A DNA stretch of 64,000 bases from G963663315 sp965214205 (GTDB taxonomy: Bacteria > Pseudomonadota > Gammaproteobacteria > Arenicellales > Poriferihabitantaceae), in assembly GCA_965214205.1 (NCBI GenBank), contig OZ243941.1, forward strand, positions 2,232,001 to 2,296,000, read 5' to 3'. Numbering within the stretch: the first letter of the stretch is position 1; every line of letters begins with the position of its first letter. Below are positions 17,736 to 25,262 of the stretch, piece by piece. Made by a program: the position numbers and the translations under genes. The notes beneath the pieces are model-generated. The model worked only from the letters and a program-made list of their open reading frames with translations. It made no database searches and was not told the DNA's origin.

Positions 17736-17845
17736 CGAATCCCAATCCCGTCATAAGTGTCAATTCAGAAATTCGATCTCGATAAATTTGTGGATTTGTC
17801 ATTCATGCCGTGTAGCGCCGTACCTGTTCCCCGTACACATTCGGG

Positions 17846-17874
17846 TTGGACATCCTGAGTATACCCGATAATAT
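17846..17874 (+). promoter_or_regulatory. Probable sigma-70 promoter for the esterase gene
   Basis: TTGGAC (17846-17851) and TAATAT (17869-17874) are separated by 17 bp. The predicted transcript start near 17881 gives a leader of about 64 bases to the ATG at 17945. It also excludes an upstream in-frame start at 17846, which would lie inside the promoter. Confidence 0.5.
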
Positions 17875-17944
17875 AAGCGTGGAATTAACGAACGTCGCCA
17901 AATACAATCAGAGCCATCATACTCAACTTAAGGCCACGAAAATC

Positions 17945-18667
17945 ATGAACCGGACCGAACCGGACCCGCGCGCTCCCGACGGACTCGATTACGAACTCGA
18001 TTATATCGAAATCCAGACCGGACTGGACCCGCAAACAACCATTATCTGGCTGCATGGACTCGGAGCCGACGGACATGATTTCATCCCGGTTGTCGATGAA
18101 CTCGAACTGCCGACCGACACCGCCTTCCGGTTTGTGTTCCCGCATGCTCCAATGCGCCCGATCACCATCAATAACGGCATGGTCATGCGCGGCTGGTATG
18201 ACATCCATGACATACCGCTTGACGCGGATAAAACCGACCGGGCAGGCCGGGCGGGGCTGGAACATTCCAGCGGGATTGTCCGGGATTTGATTGTACAGGA
18301 GAATCAGCGGGGGATTGCCACCGACCATATATTCCTGGCCGGATTTTCCCAGGGAGGCGCCGTTGCGCTGTTTGCCGGTCTGAGGTTTTCGCAACCTCTG
18401 GCGGGAATCATCGCGTTATCGGCTTATCTGCCGGACCCGGATTCAATTGAAGCTGAACGTTCCGGCCAGAACCTCGCCACGCCGATATTCATGGCCCATG
18501 GCAATCAGGACCCGGTGATTCCGGTCGGCGCGGGACAACTCAGTTACCAGACGCTCGCCGGGGCCGGGCACGACATCAGTTGGCATACCTACGACATGCC
18601 CCATTCAGTGCACCCGGACGAGATTCGGGATATTGCGCGCTTTATCCGCCAACATTCAGAAACTTGA
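17945..18667 (+). CDS. Carboxylesterase/phospholipase family serine hydrolase
   Basis: This 240-residue alpha/beta hydrolase begins with TIIWLHGLGADGHDF, the oxyanion-hole region of the YpfH/acyl-protein-thioesterase-like carboxylesterase group. The nucleophile elbow is GFSQGG (about residue 138). The catalytic Asp lies in HGNQDPVIP and the His in DMPHSVHPDE near the C-terminus. It is cytoplasmic. The family acts on short acyl esters, and the physiological substrate is unknown. The start at 17945 is chosen because the longer frame would begin inside the likely promoter. It is convergent with the MATE gene, with only 2 bp between the stops. Confidence 0.9.
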   Translation: MNRTEPDPRAPDGLDYELDYIEIQTGLDPQTTIIWLHGLGADGHDFIPVVDELELPTDTAFRFVFPHAPMRPITINNGMVMRGWYDIHDIPLDADKTDRAGRAGLEHSSGIVRDLIVQENQRGIATDHIFLAGFSQGGAVALFAGLRFSQPLAGIIALSAYLPDPDSIEAERSGQNLATPIFMAHGNQDPVIPVGAGQLSYQTLAGAGHDISWHTYDMPHSVHPDEIRDIARFIRQHSET

Positions 18668-18669
18668 GG

Positions 18670-19992
18670 TCAATCGGGTATCGAACGCACCAGATGCGGA
18701 TAATAATAATACAGTGTCAGAGTTCTCAATATCATGAAACAAGTCAGTCCGAGGAAGAGTCCATGATTGCCGTAGACGGCCTGGAAGGCTATTGTCAGAA
18801 TCAGATACCCTACCGTCGAAACAATCATGGCGTTACGCATTTCCCGCGCATGCCCCGTACCGATGAATAATCCATCAAGCTGAAAACTCCAGCAAGATAC
18901 GAGCGGAGAGATAACCATCCAGATCAAATACTGGTCTGCCGCCCGGATAACTTCATCCGCATCAGTAAACAGCGACACGAACCAATTCCCGAAAAGGAGA
19001 TAAATCACGCTGACCATCGCTGCCATGCCTGCCGACCAGAGAGTGGTCAACCAGGCCGCCCGCTTGAATCGGGCACGATTCCTGGCGCCGTAGGCGCTGC
19101 CTCCCATAGCCTCAACCGCATGAGCAAAACCATCCAGCCCGTAAGCCATAACCGTCTGGAAATGCAGCAAGACCGTATTCACCGCCAGAATCAACTCGCC
19201 GTGCGCAGCGCTTTGCGCGGTAAAGAACGCGAACGAGAAAACCAGGCAGATTGTACGGATAAAAATATTACCGTTGGTACTCGCCATTGCTCTCAATGCG
19301 CCAGCCTCGAATACATCAGACCAGCGCAATCTGTCGAGTGCCCGTAGCAATGGCTTGCGTAACAGGAAAAACCCACAAAACGCGGCGCTGTATTCTGCAA
19401 TCAGGGTGGCCCAGGCCACTCCCGGCACGCCCCATTCAAGAATCGGCACAAACAACAGATCCAGCGCGACATTGGTAAGATTCAGAACCAGTTGCAGAAT
19501 CAGCGCCAGATGAGTCTGATGCATACCGACGAAAATCCCGGTAAAGACATAGACGCAGAGAGTAGCCGGTGCGCCCCAGACTCGAATCAGGGCATACTCG
19601 GCAGCCAGCGTTTCGACCGCCTCACTGCTGTCAATCAGATACAAGGCCAGTCCGACCAACGGATTGCCCAGCATGATCACAGCCAGTCCCAGCACAATCC
19701 CCAGCAAAATAAAGCGCAGCATGGCGCCAGAAATCGAATCCTGGTCATCGGCGCCGTAGGCGCGGGCGATGAACCCGGTAATGCCCATCTTCAAGAAACC
19801 GAATCCCCAGTAGATAAAACTGAAGATCAGCGCCCCCAGCGCGACCGCTCCGATATGATGCAATCCCGGCAAATGACCGACCACGGCAGTGTCCACCGCC
19901 CCCACCAGAGGCACCGAAATGTTCGAGATAATCATCGGCCCCGCCAACGCCCAGACCGTGCGGTGAGAAATGTCTCTGGCGGGTGGTGTCAT
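18670..19992 (-). CDS. MATE family efflux transporter (DinF-like)
   Basis: The 440-residue protein has about twelve membrane helices in two related halves. Its first helix contains the family opening ALAGPMIISNISVPLVGAVDTA, followed by GFLKMGITGFIARAYGADD. These features match the DinF branch of the multidrug and toxic compound extrusion family, which exchanges cationic or other toxic molecules for Na+ or H+. The first two residues after the start are MTPPARD, with the ATG at 19992. It is monocistronic and divergent from the next MFS gene. Confidence 0.92.
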   Translation of the reverse strand: MTPPARDISHRTVWALAGPMIISNISVPLVGAVDTAVVGHLPGLHHIGAVALGALIFSFIYWGFGFLKMGITGFIARAYGADDQDSISGAMLRFILLGIVLGLAVIMLGNPLVGLALYLIDSSEAVETLAAEYALIRVWGAPATLCVYVFTGIFVGMHQTHLALILQLVLNLTNVALDLLFVPILEWGVPGVAWATLIAEYSAAFCGFFLLRKPLLRALDRLRWSDVFEAGALRAMASTNGNIFIRTICLVFSFAFFTAQSAAHGELILAVNTVLLHFQTVMAYGLDGFAHAVEAMGGSAYGARNRARFKRAAWLTTLWSAGMAAMVSVIYLLFGNWFVSLFTDADEVIRAADQYLIWMVISPLVSCWSFQLDGLFIGTGHAREMRNAMIVSTVGYLILTIAFQAVYGNHGLFLGLTCFMILRTLTLYYYYPHLVRSIPD

Positions 19993-20154
19993 AGAAAAAG
20001 GTCGGGTCAGGCAAGGTTGTCAGATTACAACAAACCTGCTCGGAAAACAGCCCAAAATTATTTGAAAATTAAATGGAAAAGCTGCAATATTATCTTTAGA
20101 ATCCGCCTGAATATCCGCCGCTCATTTTAGCAATCACCCTGGGGAGAAACCGAC

Positions 20155-21468
20155 ATGCTGAATGACCTTCGCGCTACCTGGGCATTGCTGATCGGCATCG
20201 GATTCATGATGTTGGGCAACGGACTTCAGGGAACCCTGCTTGGGCTACGCGCCACTATGGAGGGCTTCCCCACCTTCATTACCGGCATCATCATGTCGGG
20301 TTACTTTTTCGGCATTCTGGCAGGCTCCATAGTCGCCCCGCGACTGGTAGAACGAGTCGGCCATATTCGGGTATTTGCCGCGCTCGCTTCCATGGCATCC
20401 ATTTCCATTCTCGTGCATGGTCTTCACGTTAGCCCGATAAGCTGGACCGCCATGCGATTCGTCACCGGCTTGAGTTATGCAGGACTGTACGTGGTAGCGG
20501 AAAGCTGGCTGAACGACCGCGCCAGCAACGAGACGCGTGGCCGGATTCTGTCTGTCTATATGGTGATTACCACCCTGGGACTCGGTTGCGGTCAGTTTCT
20601 GCTCAATCTGGGTGACCCACGGCAACTTGAGCTTTTCATTCTGGTTTCCATGATCGCGTCTGCCGGATTGATTCCAATTTTGCTCACAGCCAAGCCCGCA
20701 CCCGGATTTGGCCCAACCGAAAAAATGTCCTTGAAAGAGCTCTATCGCGCTTCGCCACTGGCGGTGATCAGCAGCGCTTTGACCGGAGCAGCGCACGGCA
20801 CTATTTTTGGGCTGGGGCCGGTTTATGCCGCCCAGATTCTGGAAAGAACCGACCTGGTTTCAATCTTCATGGCTTGTGTCCTGCTCGGCGGCCTGATTAC
20901 CCAATGGCCAATCGGCTGGTTATCCGACCGGATTAACCGCAGAGTTACCCTATCCGTTCTTTGCATGGTTTCGATAGTCGTTTGCATCGCAGCGATGTTG
21001 CTGGTAAAGGGCAGTACCGCCTATTTTGTCGCGATTGCGATTCTGGGCGGAGCGGCAATACCCATGTATGCGTTAAACGTCGCTTATGCCAATGACCGAT
21101 TGCGGCCAGATCAGGTCGTGGCGGCCAGCAGTAGCCTGGTAATGCTGACCGGAATCGGCTTGAGTACAGGTCCGATTGCCGTGTCATTCCTGATGGGACA
21201 GTTCGGGCCTTCCCTCTTTTTCATTGGAATCGCAATGTTCTTTACCCTGATTCTGGGATTCTCAGCCTGGCGTATGAGGATTACCGAGGCCATTGCCCCC
21301 GGCGACCAAAGCCCGGTGATTGCGACAGGGTTGATCGGTACTCCGGTAGCCGAATATATCGCGCCCGATGCAGAAGATTATGTGGAAGCGCTGCTCCAGG
21401 ATGAATTGCACCTGCTGGACGAACAAGACACGGACGACAATGGCGATGAAGAAAAACCGGGCGCCTGA
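20155..21468 (+). CDS. MFS transporter (YcaD-like) with acidic C-terminal tail
   Basis: This 437-residue protein has twelve transmembrane segments and the MFS loop signature after helix 2 (APRLVERVGHIRVF). ESWLNDRASNETRGRILSVY between helices 4 and 6 is typical of the YcaD/YfkF group. After helix 12 comes an unusual cytoplasmic tail of about 55 residues rich in Asp and Glu. The substrate is unknown. A good ribosome-binding site (GGGGAGA) lies 8 bases before the ATG. The cupin gene follows 56 bp downstream and may be co-transcribed. Confidence 0.9.
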   Translation: MLNDLRATWALLIGIGFMMLGNGLQGTLLGLRATMEGFPTFITGIIMSGYFFGILAGSIVAPRLVERVGHIRVFAALASMASISILVHGLHVSPISWTAMRFVTGLSYAGLYVVAESWLNDRASNETRGRILSVYMVITTLGLGCGQFLLNLGDPRQLELFILVSMIASAGLIPILLTAKPAPGFGPTEKMSLKELYRASPLAVISSALTGAAHGTIFGLGPVYAAQILERTDLVSIFMACVLLGGLITQWPIGWLSDRINRRVTLSVLCMVSIVVCIAAMLLVKGSTAYFVAIAILGGAAIPMYALNVAYANDRLRPDQVVAASSSLVMLTGIGLSTGPIAVSFLMGQFGPSLFFIGIAMFFTLILGFSAWRMRITEAIAPGDQSPVIATGLIGTPVAEYIAPDAEDYVEALLQDELHLLDEQDTDDNGDEEKPGA

Positions 21469-21524
21469 TAAAATCGCCTTACAATACCCTGGCAACAAAA
21501 GAAAACTGAACCGGCAATCAACCC

Positions 21525-21851
21525 ATGAAAGGAAGACAGATCATAAGAACCCGCAGTACCGCATTTGGCGAATACTCCTGGGACCCTGAAAATACCGACA
21601 TCCGAATGTTGAGCCTCAGTTACGACTCTGAATCCGGGCAAGGTTCCTATATCATGCGGATGGAGCCGGGCGCCGAAACCGAACTCCACACCCATGAATA
21701 TAACGAAGAATACTTCATCATCGAAGGCGACCTGATTGAACCGGACGGCGCCGTGCTCGGACCCGGAGACATGGTTATTTTCAAGCCGGGAACGCGACAC
21801 AACAGCCGCACCGTCAACGGCTGCCTGCTGATCGCGATAGACTATGCCTGA
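21525..21851 (+). CDS. Small cupin-domain protein
   Basis: The 108-residue protein forms a single cupin barrel. The first motif reads ETELHTHEYNEEYFIIEGDL (about residues 50-69), with two His and a Glu as metal ligands, and the second reads PGDMVIFKPGTRHNSRT with the final His. It resembles ChrR-type or other small metal-binding cupins; no specific enzyme activity can be assigned. It follows the MFS gene on the same strand. The region before it (21469-21524) has no clear terminator. Confidence 0.85.
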   Translation: MKGRQIIRTRSTAFGEYSWDPENTDIRMLSLSYDSESGQGSYIMRMEPGAETELHTHEYNEEYFIIEGDLIEPDGAVLGPGDMVIFKPGTRHNSRTVNGCLLIAIDYA

Positions 21852-21944
21852 CTCCATTAGCAAGTCAATAAAATTCACACAACCCGTAGAAACGCATACC
21901 CCCACAGGCAGAGTCAGGATCAGTGCATAACGACAGGGCGTGTT

Positions 21945-22541
21945 TCAAGAAGCGTTCACAAAAACCAGTAAACCTCGGAAGTCGTGCCTGTCGGCAGCTC
22001 TGAGCGCCGCAATATATTGATCGCGACGCTGATTCATACTTTCCAGACTGTGGCCTCCCGCCCAATCAATAGCAGACTCATTCATCAGCTTGGTCAATAC
22101 GGCATCTGCCATAATACGTGCATGACGACCATTCCCGTTTGAGAATGGATGGATATACACAAGCTGGTGGTGAAATCGTGCCGCGAGTTCTTTTGGCAAG
22201 TATGTATTGTTATCCACCCAATACTGCGCGTTGTCCAGAAGCTGACGCAACTGAATAGCGATCTGGCCTGGGTCGACACCGATATTCTTTCCTGTCCTGC
22301 GAAACTGCCCGGCCCATTTCCAGACCTTACCAAACAACCGTTTATGAAGATCACGTACAAACCCTTCTGTCAGCACATCGGGGGCCTTCTGCTTTGCAAG
22401 CCACTGCATTCCCTCTATGATATTGGCCTGCTCAAGCTGATCAAGCTCACCCCGCGTTGAGATATGCTTAAAGCGAAGCCCTTCCATTTCATCAGGATCA
22501 AGAGGCGTTGCACCTTCGGGGTAACACATGACCCCACTCAT
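21945..22541 (-). CDS. Mobile mystery protein B (Fic/DOC domain)
   Basis: The 198-residue protein has the Fic fold. The active-site loop HPFSNGNGRHAR (about residues 131-142) has Asn where canonical Fic AMP-transferases have Asp or Glu for Mg2+ binding. The N-terminal region LDPDEMEGLRFKHISTRGELD is typical of the mobile mystery protein B family, always found next to protein A. The family has been associated with mobile elements; its function is unproven, and a toxin-antitoxin-like nucleotide-transfer role is inferred. It overlaps the protein A gene by ATGA, so translation is coupled. Confidence 0.9.
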   Translation of the reverse strand: MSGVMCYPEGATPLDPDEMEGLRFKHISTRGELDQLEQANIIEGMQWLAKQKAPDVLTEGFVRDLHKRLFGKVWKWAGQFRRTGKNIGVDPGQIAIQLRQLLDNAQYWVDNNTYLPKELAARFHHQLVYIHPFSNGNGRHARIMADAVLTKLMNESAIDWAGGHSLESMNQRRDQYIAALRAADRHDFRGLLVFVNAS

Positions 22542-23002
22542 TCATCACTCCATAAATCAGAAGGCATTTTTTCTCTGATCTCTGAGGCAATCCGTTCAAC
22601 CTCAAAAGACAGCAACTCGTCATTCAGCGCTTGATCTTCAAGCGCCATGTGAACAGATGCGGCCTCTATTCGCTCTCTGGCTTTTCGAACAGCTCTCTTT
22701 TGAATCAGACCTTCTATTTCCTGCTCAGGTAAAACAGCATAGACGAAACGACAATTCATCGCTCCAGCCATACTTTTCATAGACTTGAGTGTGATACTAC
22801 CGGTCAATTCGTCTTGTTCCGCTCTGGAAACTCGCGCTTTTGTAACCCCTAACCGCTTAGCCAACTGTGGTCCCGACATACCCAGAGCATTGCGTACTGT
22901 CCGAAGCCACCCCTCAGGAGGCATAGAAAGATCATTAACCTGCCTGATAGCCTGGTTAATCTTCTCTCTGTATTGTTGCGCGATAATCTTGTTAATACTC
23001 AT
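22538..23002 (-). CDS. Mobile mystery protein A (HTH regulator)
   Basis: The 154-residue protein has an Xre-type helix-turn-helix, LRTVRNALGMSGPQLAKRLGV followed by TKARVSRAEQ (about residues 34-62). The remainder (GSITLKSMKSMAGAMNCRFVYAVLP) matches mobile mystery protein A. It is the first gene of a two-gene unit with the Fic protein, so it probably plays the antitoxin/autorepressor part. An AAGGG ribosome-binding site precedes the ATG. Two perfect palindromes overlap its promoter, as expected for an autoregulated pair. The A+T-rich upstream region contrasts with the surrounding genes and suggests acquisition by transfer. Confidence 0.9.
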   Translation of the reverse strand: MSINKIIAQQYREKINQAIRQVNDLSMPPEGWLRTVRNALGMSGPQLAKRLGVTKARVSRAEQDELTGSITLKSMKSMAGAMNCRFVYAVLPEQEIEGLIQKRAVRKARERIEAASVHMALEDQALNDELLSFEVERIASEIREKMPSDLWSDE

Positions 23003-23027
23003 GTATCAACCCTTACATTTACTTTCA

Positions 23028-23089
23028 TACAATATTGTAAACATAAATATATACAAGATAACTTATTTAGTCAATATAAATATTGACTA
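23028..23089 (-). promoter_or_regulatory. Promoter with two palindromic operators for mobile mystery proteins A/B
   Basis: On the minus strand TTGACT (plus-strand 23069-23074) and TATATT (23046-23051) are spaced by exactly 17 bp. A perfect 10+2+10 inverted repeat (TAGTCAATAT / ATATTGACTA, 23068-23089) covers the -35. A perfect 12-bp palindrome, TACAATATTGTA (23028-23039), covers the predicted start site. Such a layout would let a DNA-binding dimer block initiation. The rightmost bases reach the stop codon of the neighbouring dgkA gene. Confidence 0.75.
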
Positions 23090-23476
23090 ATATAACCCGT
23101 AGAGCGCATATACCCACAGACCAGCACTCACAACCAGTGCCATCAGCACCGCGGCGCTCCCCGCGTCCTTGGCTTTTTTCGCCTCACGGTGAAACTCGCC
23201 GGTAACCATATCCACCACAGCCTCAACGGCGGTGTTCAACAACTCGGCCACCAATACCAGGGCATGACTGAACAAAATTACGGCCTTGAGCCAGGGATCG
23301 AACGGCAGATACAGACACAAAGCGGATAGCAGCGCGGCAACAACGACCTCCAGCCTGAAAGCGGCTTCCTCACGCCAGGCGGCCCGAAGTCCGTCGATTG
23401 AATGAAGCAACGCCCGCCACAACCGGGGGCCGGTGACGGATTGGGGAATTTCCGGCTGCTTGTTCATACGGGACAT
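23087..23476 (-). CDS. dgkA: Diacylglycerol kinase DgkA
   Basis: This 129-residue integral membrane kinase re-phosphorylates diacylglycerol released during membrane-derived oligosaccharide and LPS modification. The three-helix DgkA plan is present: an amphipathic surface helix (RALLHSIDGLRAAWREEAAFRLEV region) and TM helices ending in the active-site motif ELLNTAVEAVVD (about residues 75-86). There is also a conserved KKAKDAGSAAV segment. The start at 23476 (MSRMNK) is chosen; the frame is open further upstream to 23533 but lacks family similarity there. It stands alone between mobile and catabolic genes. Confidence 0.93.
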   Translation of the reverse strand: MSRMNKQPEIPQSVTGPRLWRALLHSIDGLRAAWREEAAFRLEVVVAALLSALCLYLPFDPWLKAVILFSHALVLVAELLNTAVEAVVDMVTGEFHREAKKAKDAGSAAVLMALVVSAGLWVYALYGLY

Positions 23477-23531
23477 GATACCAGCCCCGCAAACCGTATG
23501 ACAGGCCGGATTTATTGTATACTGCGTTGCC

Positions 23532-24335
23532 ATGAAGATCGCGAGACTACAACCAGCAGAGAGGGCGCCCTGTTACGCCATTGATCACGGCGGCCAGCGC
23601 TATACCGAAGCCGCGGGCAATCTGTATCAGGGTCTGACAGATACCGGGAAATCAGTTACCGGAAAGCTCCTGTCACCCATCCTGCCAACCGACATCTACT
23701 GCATCGGACTGAATTACGTTAAACACGCGCAAGAAGGAAAACAGGAAATCCCGGAGCGTCCGGTACTGTTTTTCAAATCCACATCCTCATTACAAAACCC
23801 CGGAGACCCGATTATCCTGCCGCGAAAACTACCCAGCAAAAAAGTGGATTTCGAAGCCGAACTGGCCGTGGTGATCGGCAAAACCTGCCACAATGTCTCC
23901 CGGCAAGACGCGCTTGACCATGTTCTGGGTTATACCTGCGCGAACGACGTCAGCGCCCGGGACTGGCAACGACTGGGCGGGGGCGGCCAGTGGTGCCGGG
24001 GGAAAACATTCGCCACATTCTGCCCGCTCGGCCCATTACTGGTTACCGCCGATGAAATCCCGAACCCGAATGCACTGGCCATAAAGAGCCATCTGAACGG
24101 AGAAACCATGCAGGACTGGAATACCGATGACATGATATTCGATGTGCCGGCCCTGATCGAATTTTTGAGCGGAAGTACCCTGTTGAATCCGGGCAGCGTC
24201 ATACTGACCGGCACTCCCCACGGAGTCGGATTCGCCCGCAAGCCGCCCGTCTATCTCCAACCCGGAGACCAAATCACCATAGAGATAGAAAACATCGGCA
24301 GCCTGACAAACCCGGTTGTTGAAGAAGAAGCCTGA
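23532..24335 (+). CDS. Fumarylacetoacetate hydrolase family protein
   Basis: The 267-residue protein has the FAH/2-keto-3-deoxy-acid hydrolase fold. The metal site contains the E.E motif in DFEAELAVVIG (about residues 103-113) and the later CANDVSARD segment with the ligand Asp. It also has GLNYVKHAQE and LTGTPHGVGFARKPP. The family hydrolyses or hydrates acylpyruvates and related beta-diketones; the exact substrate cannot be told. A TATACT -10 lies at 23518-23523, only 9 bp before the ATG, so the mRNA may have almost no leader. A small inverted repeat (TGATGG/CCATCA) overlaps the stop codon. Confidence 0.88.
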   Translation: MKIARLQPAERAPCYAIDHGGQRYTEAAGNLYQGLTDTGKSVTGKLLSPILPTDIYCIGLNYVKHAQEGKQEIPERPVLFFKSTSSLQNPGDPIILPRKLPSKKVDFEAELAVVIGKTCHNVSRQDALDHVLGYTCANDVSARDWQRLGGGGQWCRGKTFATFCPLGPLLVTADEIPNPNALAIKSHLNGETMQDWNTDDMIFDVPALIEFLSGSTLLNPGSVILTGTPHGVGFARKPPVYLQPGDQITIEIENIGSLTNPVVEEEA

Positions 24336-24382
24336 TGGTATTCCATCAAACAACCATCAAAATAAATCCGAAAAATCTCCCG

Positions 24383-24772
24383 CTAATATACATTGAGACC
24401 CAGTAAATCAGCCATTGCATCAAAATCCCGATCACTATGTAGCAGCGTATGATCATTGCGAATGCAAAATGTCGCTATCAAAACATCTACAGTCTTTCTG
24501 ACAGTAATACCTTGTTTACGTAGCTTCCTGTAATTTCCGGCGCTGACAACGGCAATCTCCCGACCGATCATTTCAGCGCAAGCCAGTCGCATGAGCGCTT
24601 TTTCCGCTAATTGATAATCCTGATCTTTCCGAAAGCCCTGAAGGATTTCTGTCAGGATCAAATCCCCCATTAAAATACGATGCGATGCTAAAAGTCTATC
24701 AAGAATATCCGTTTCACGGTTTTGTGCGCCATTGAAATAATTTATCCAGACTGATGTATCCGCAATAATCAC
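24383..24772 (-). CDS. vapC: VapC-type PIN-domain toxin
   Basis: This 129-residue PIN-domain ribonuclease is the toxin of a type II system. The acidic residues expected for the Mg2+ site are visible: Asp in MIIADTSVWINYF (residue 5), Glu in LILTEILQG, Asp in VRKTVDVLIA and Asp in LLHSDRDFDAM. The start is GTG, overlapping the vapB stop by the GTGA junction, so translation is coupled to the antitoxin. Typical VapC toxins cleave tRNA or rRNA; this one's target is unknown. Confidence 0.93.
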   Translation of the reverse strand: MIIADTSVWINYFNGAQNRETDILDRLLASHRILMGDLILTEILQGFRKDQDYQLAEKALMRLACAEMIGREIAVVSAGNYRKLRKQGITVRKTVDVLIATFCIRNDHTLLHSDRDFDAMADLLGLNVY

Positions 24773-24963
24773 TTGTCTGATCGCATCTGCTCCAGCGAGC
24801 CTTCCCAGTGCAGCTTGCCCCGAAGATTACGAAGGTCAGACTGTTGTTCGATCTGGATAAGCATTTCCAGCCCTTTCTCCACGGTCGCCTTCTTCGTCCT
24901 GGCGCCACAGGCTTTCATTGCATGGGTCATCAGTTTATCGTCAATTTCTATATTTGTACGCAT
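24769..24963 (-). CDS. vapB: VapB-type antitoxin
   Basis: The 64-residue protein has a ribbon-helix-helix N-terminus, MRTNIEIDDKLMTHAMKA, followed by KKATVEKGLEMLI and a C-terminal tail (LRNLRGKLHWEGSLEQMRSDK) that would wrap around VapC. The TNIEID start and the GKL.W.G motif are typical of VapB antitoxins. It precedes vapC, overlapping by 4 bp, and a long perfect inverted repeat lies just upstream. Autorepression by the VapBC complex is expected from the family. Confidence 0.93.
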   Translation of the reverse strand: MRTNIEIDDKLMTHAMKACGARTKKATVEKGLEMLIQIEQQSDLRNLRGKLHWEGSLEQMRSDK

Positions 24964-24972
24964 GTTGGCTTC

Positions 24973-25006
24973 TTATGTGTATAACTACCAAGCATTATAC
25001 ACATAA
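24973..25006 (-). promoter_or_regulatory. vapBC operator with embedded -10 box
   Basis: A perfect inverted repeat has 12-bp arms, TTATGTGTATAA (24973-24984) and TTATACACATAA (24995-25006), separated by 10 bp. On the minus strand a consensus TATAAT (plus-strand 24994-24999) lies inside the right arm, so repressor binding would cover the promoter. The -35 region is weak. The predicted leader to the vapB ATG is about 24 bases. Confidence 0.75.
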
Positions 25007-25208
25007 ACGTCCCACTGAACGACTCGGATTACGCAAATGGGATGGATTATAGATTTGGTCACCGAAATTGGCAGGAAACCGGCGACAGAGGTATATGGAG
25101 GGGGGCATGTTGCCGGTCAAGAGGCCAAGCAGAGGTAGGAGCCCCCGACATGCGTTTCAGTAACAAATAGAGGGCCACCGCTTGCTGGCTTTCCGGCATT
25201 CCAGACAG
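25007..25208. other. Noncoding gap between vapBC and the AAA ATPase gene
   Basis: About 200 bases contain no convincing gene, RNA or terminator. The segment is flanked by the outward-facing nonamers TACACATAA (24998-25006) and TTATGTGTA (25210-25218). A G-rich tract and a GCATGT/ACATGC pair occur near 25107-25155, and a 23-codon open frame starts at 25095. None is similar to a family I recognise. It may be a decayed element or simply leader DNA. Confidence 0.5.
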
Positions 25209-25256
25209 ATTATGTGTAAATCAGGAGTTGAAGTCCTGATTTACACATAATACAAT
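25209..25256 (+). promoter_or_regulatory. Promoter inside an 18-bp-arm inverted repeat ahead of the AAA ATPase
   Basis: A perfect inverted repeat has 18-bp arms (25209-25226 and 25234-25251) and a 7-bp spacer. TTGAAG (25228-25233) lies in the spacer, and TACAAT (25251-25256) overlaps the end of the right arm, with 17 bp between them. A bound repressor would block both hexamers. Transcription would begin at about 25263, the A of the ATG, giving a leaderless mRNA. Confidence 0.7.
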
Positions 25257-25262
25257 GCTTGC

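Noticed and set aside
23087..23533. N-terminal extension of DgkA to 23533
   Set aside because: The extra 19 residues resemble no DgkA N-terminus, and the extension would overlap the start of the divergent FAH-family gene and its -10 box.
24333..24348. TGATGG/CCATCA hairpin at the FAH stop as terminator
   Set aside because: The stem is only 6 bp and no T-run follows on either strand.
25095..25166. Short open frame in the vapBC-ATPase gap
   Set aside because: Only 23 codons, with no good ribosome-binding site and no similarity I recognise. Kept as part of the noncoding segment.
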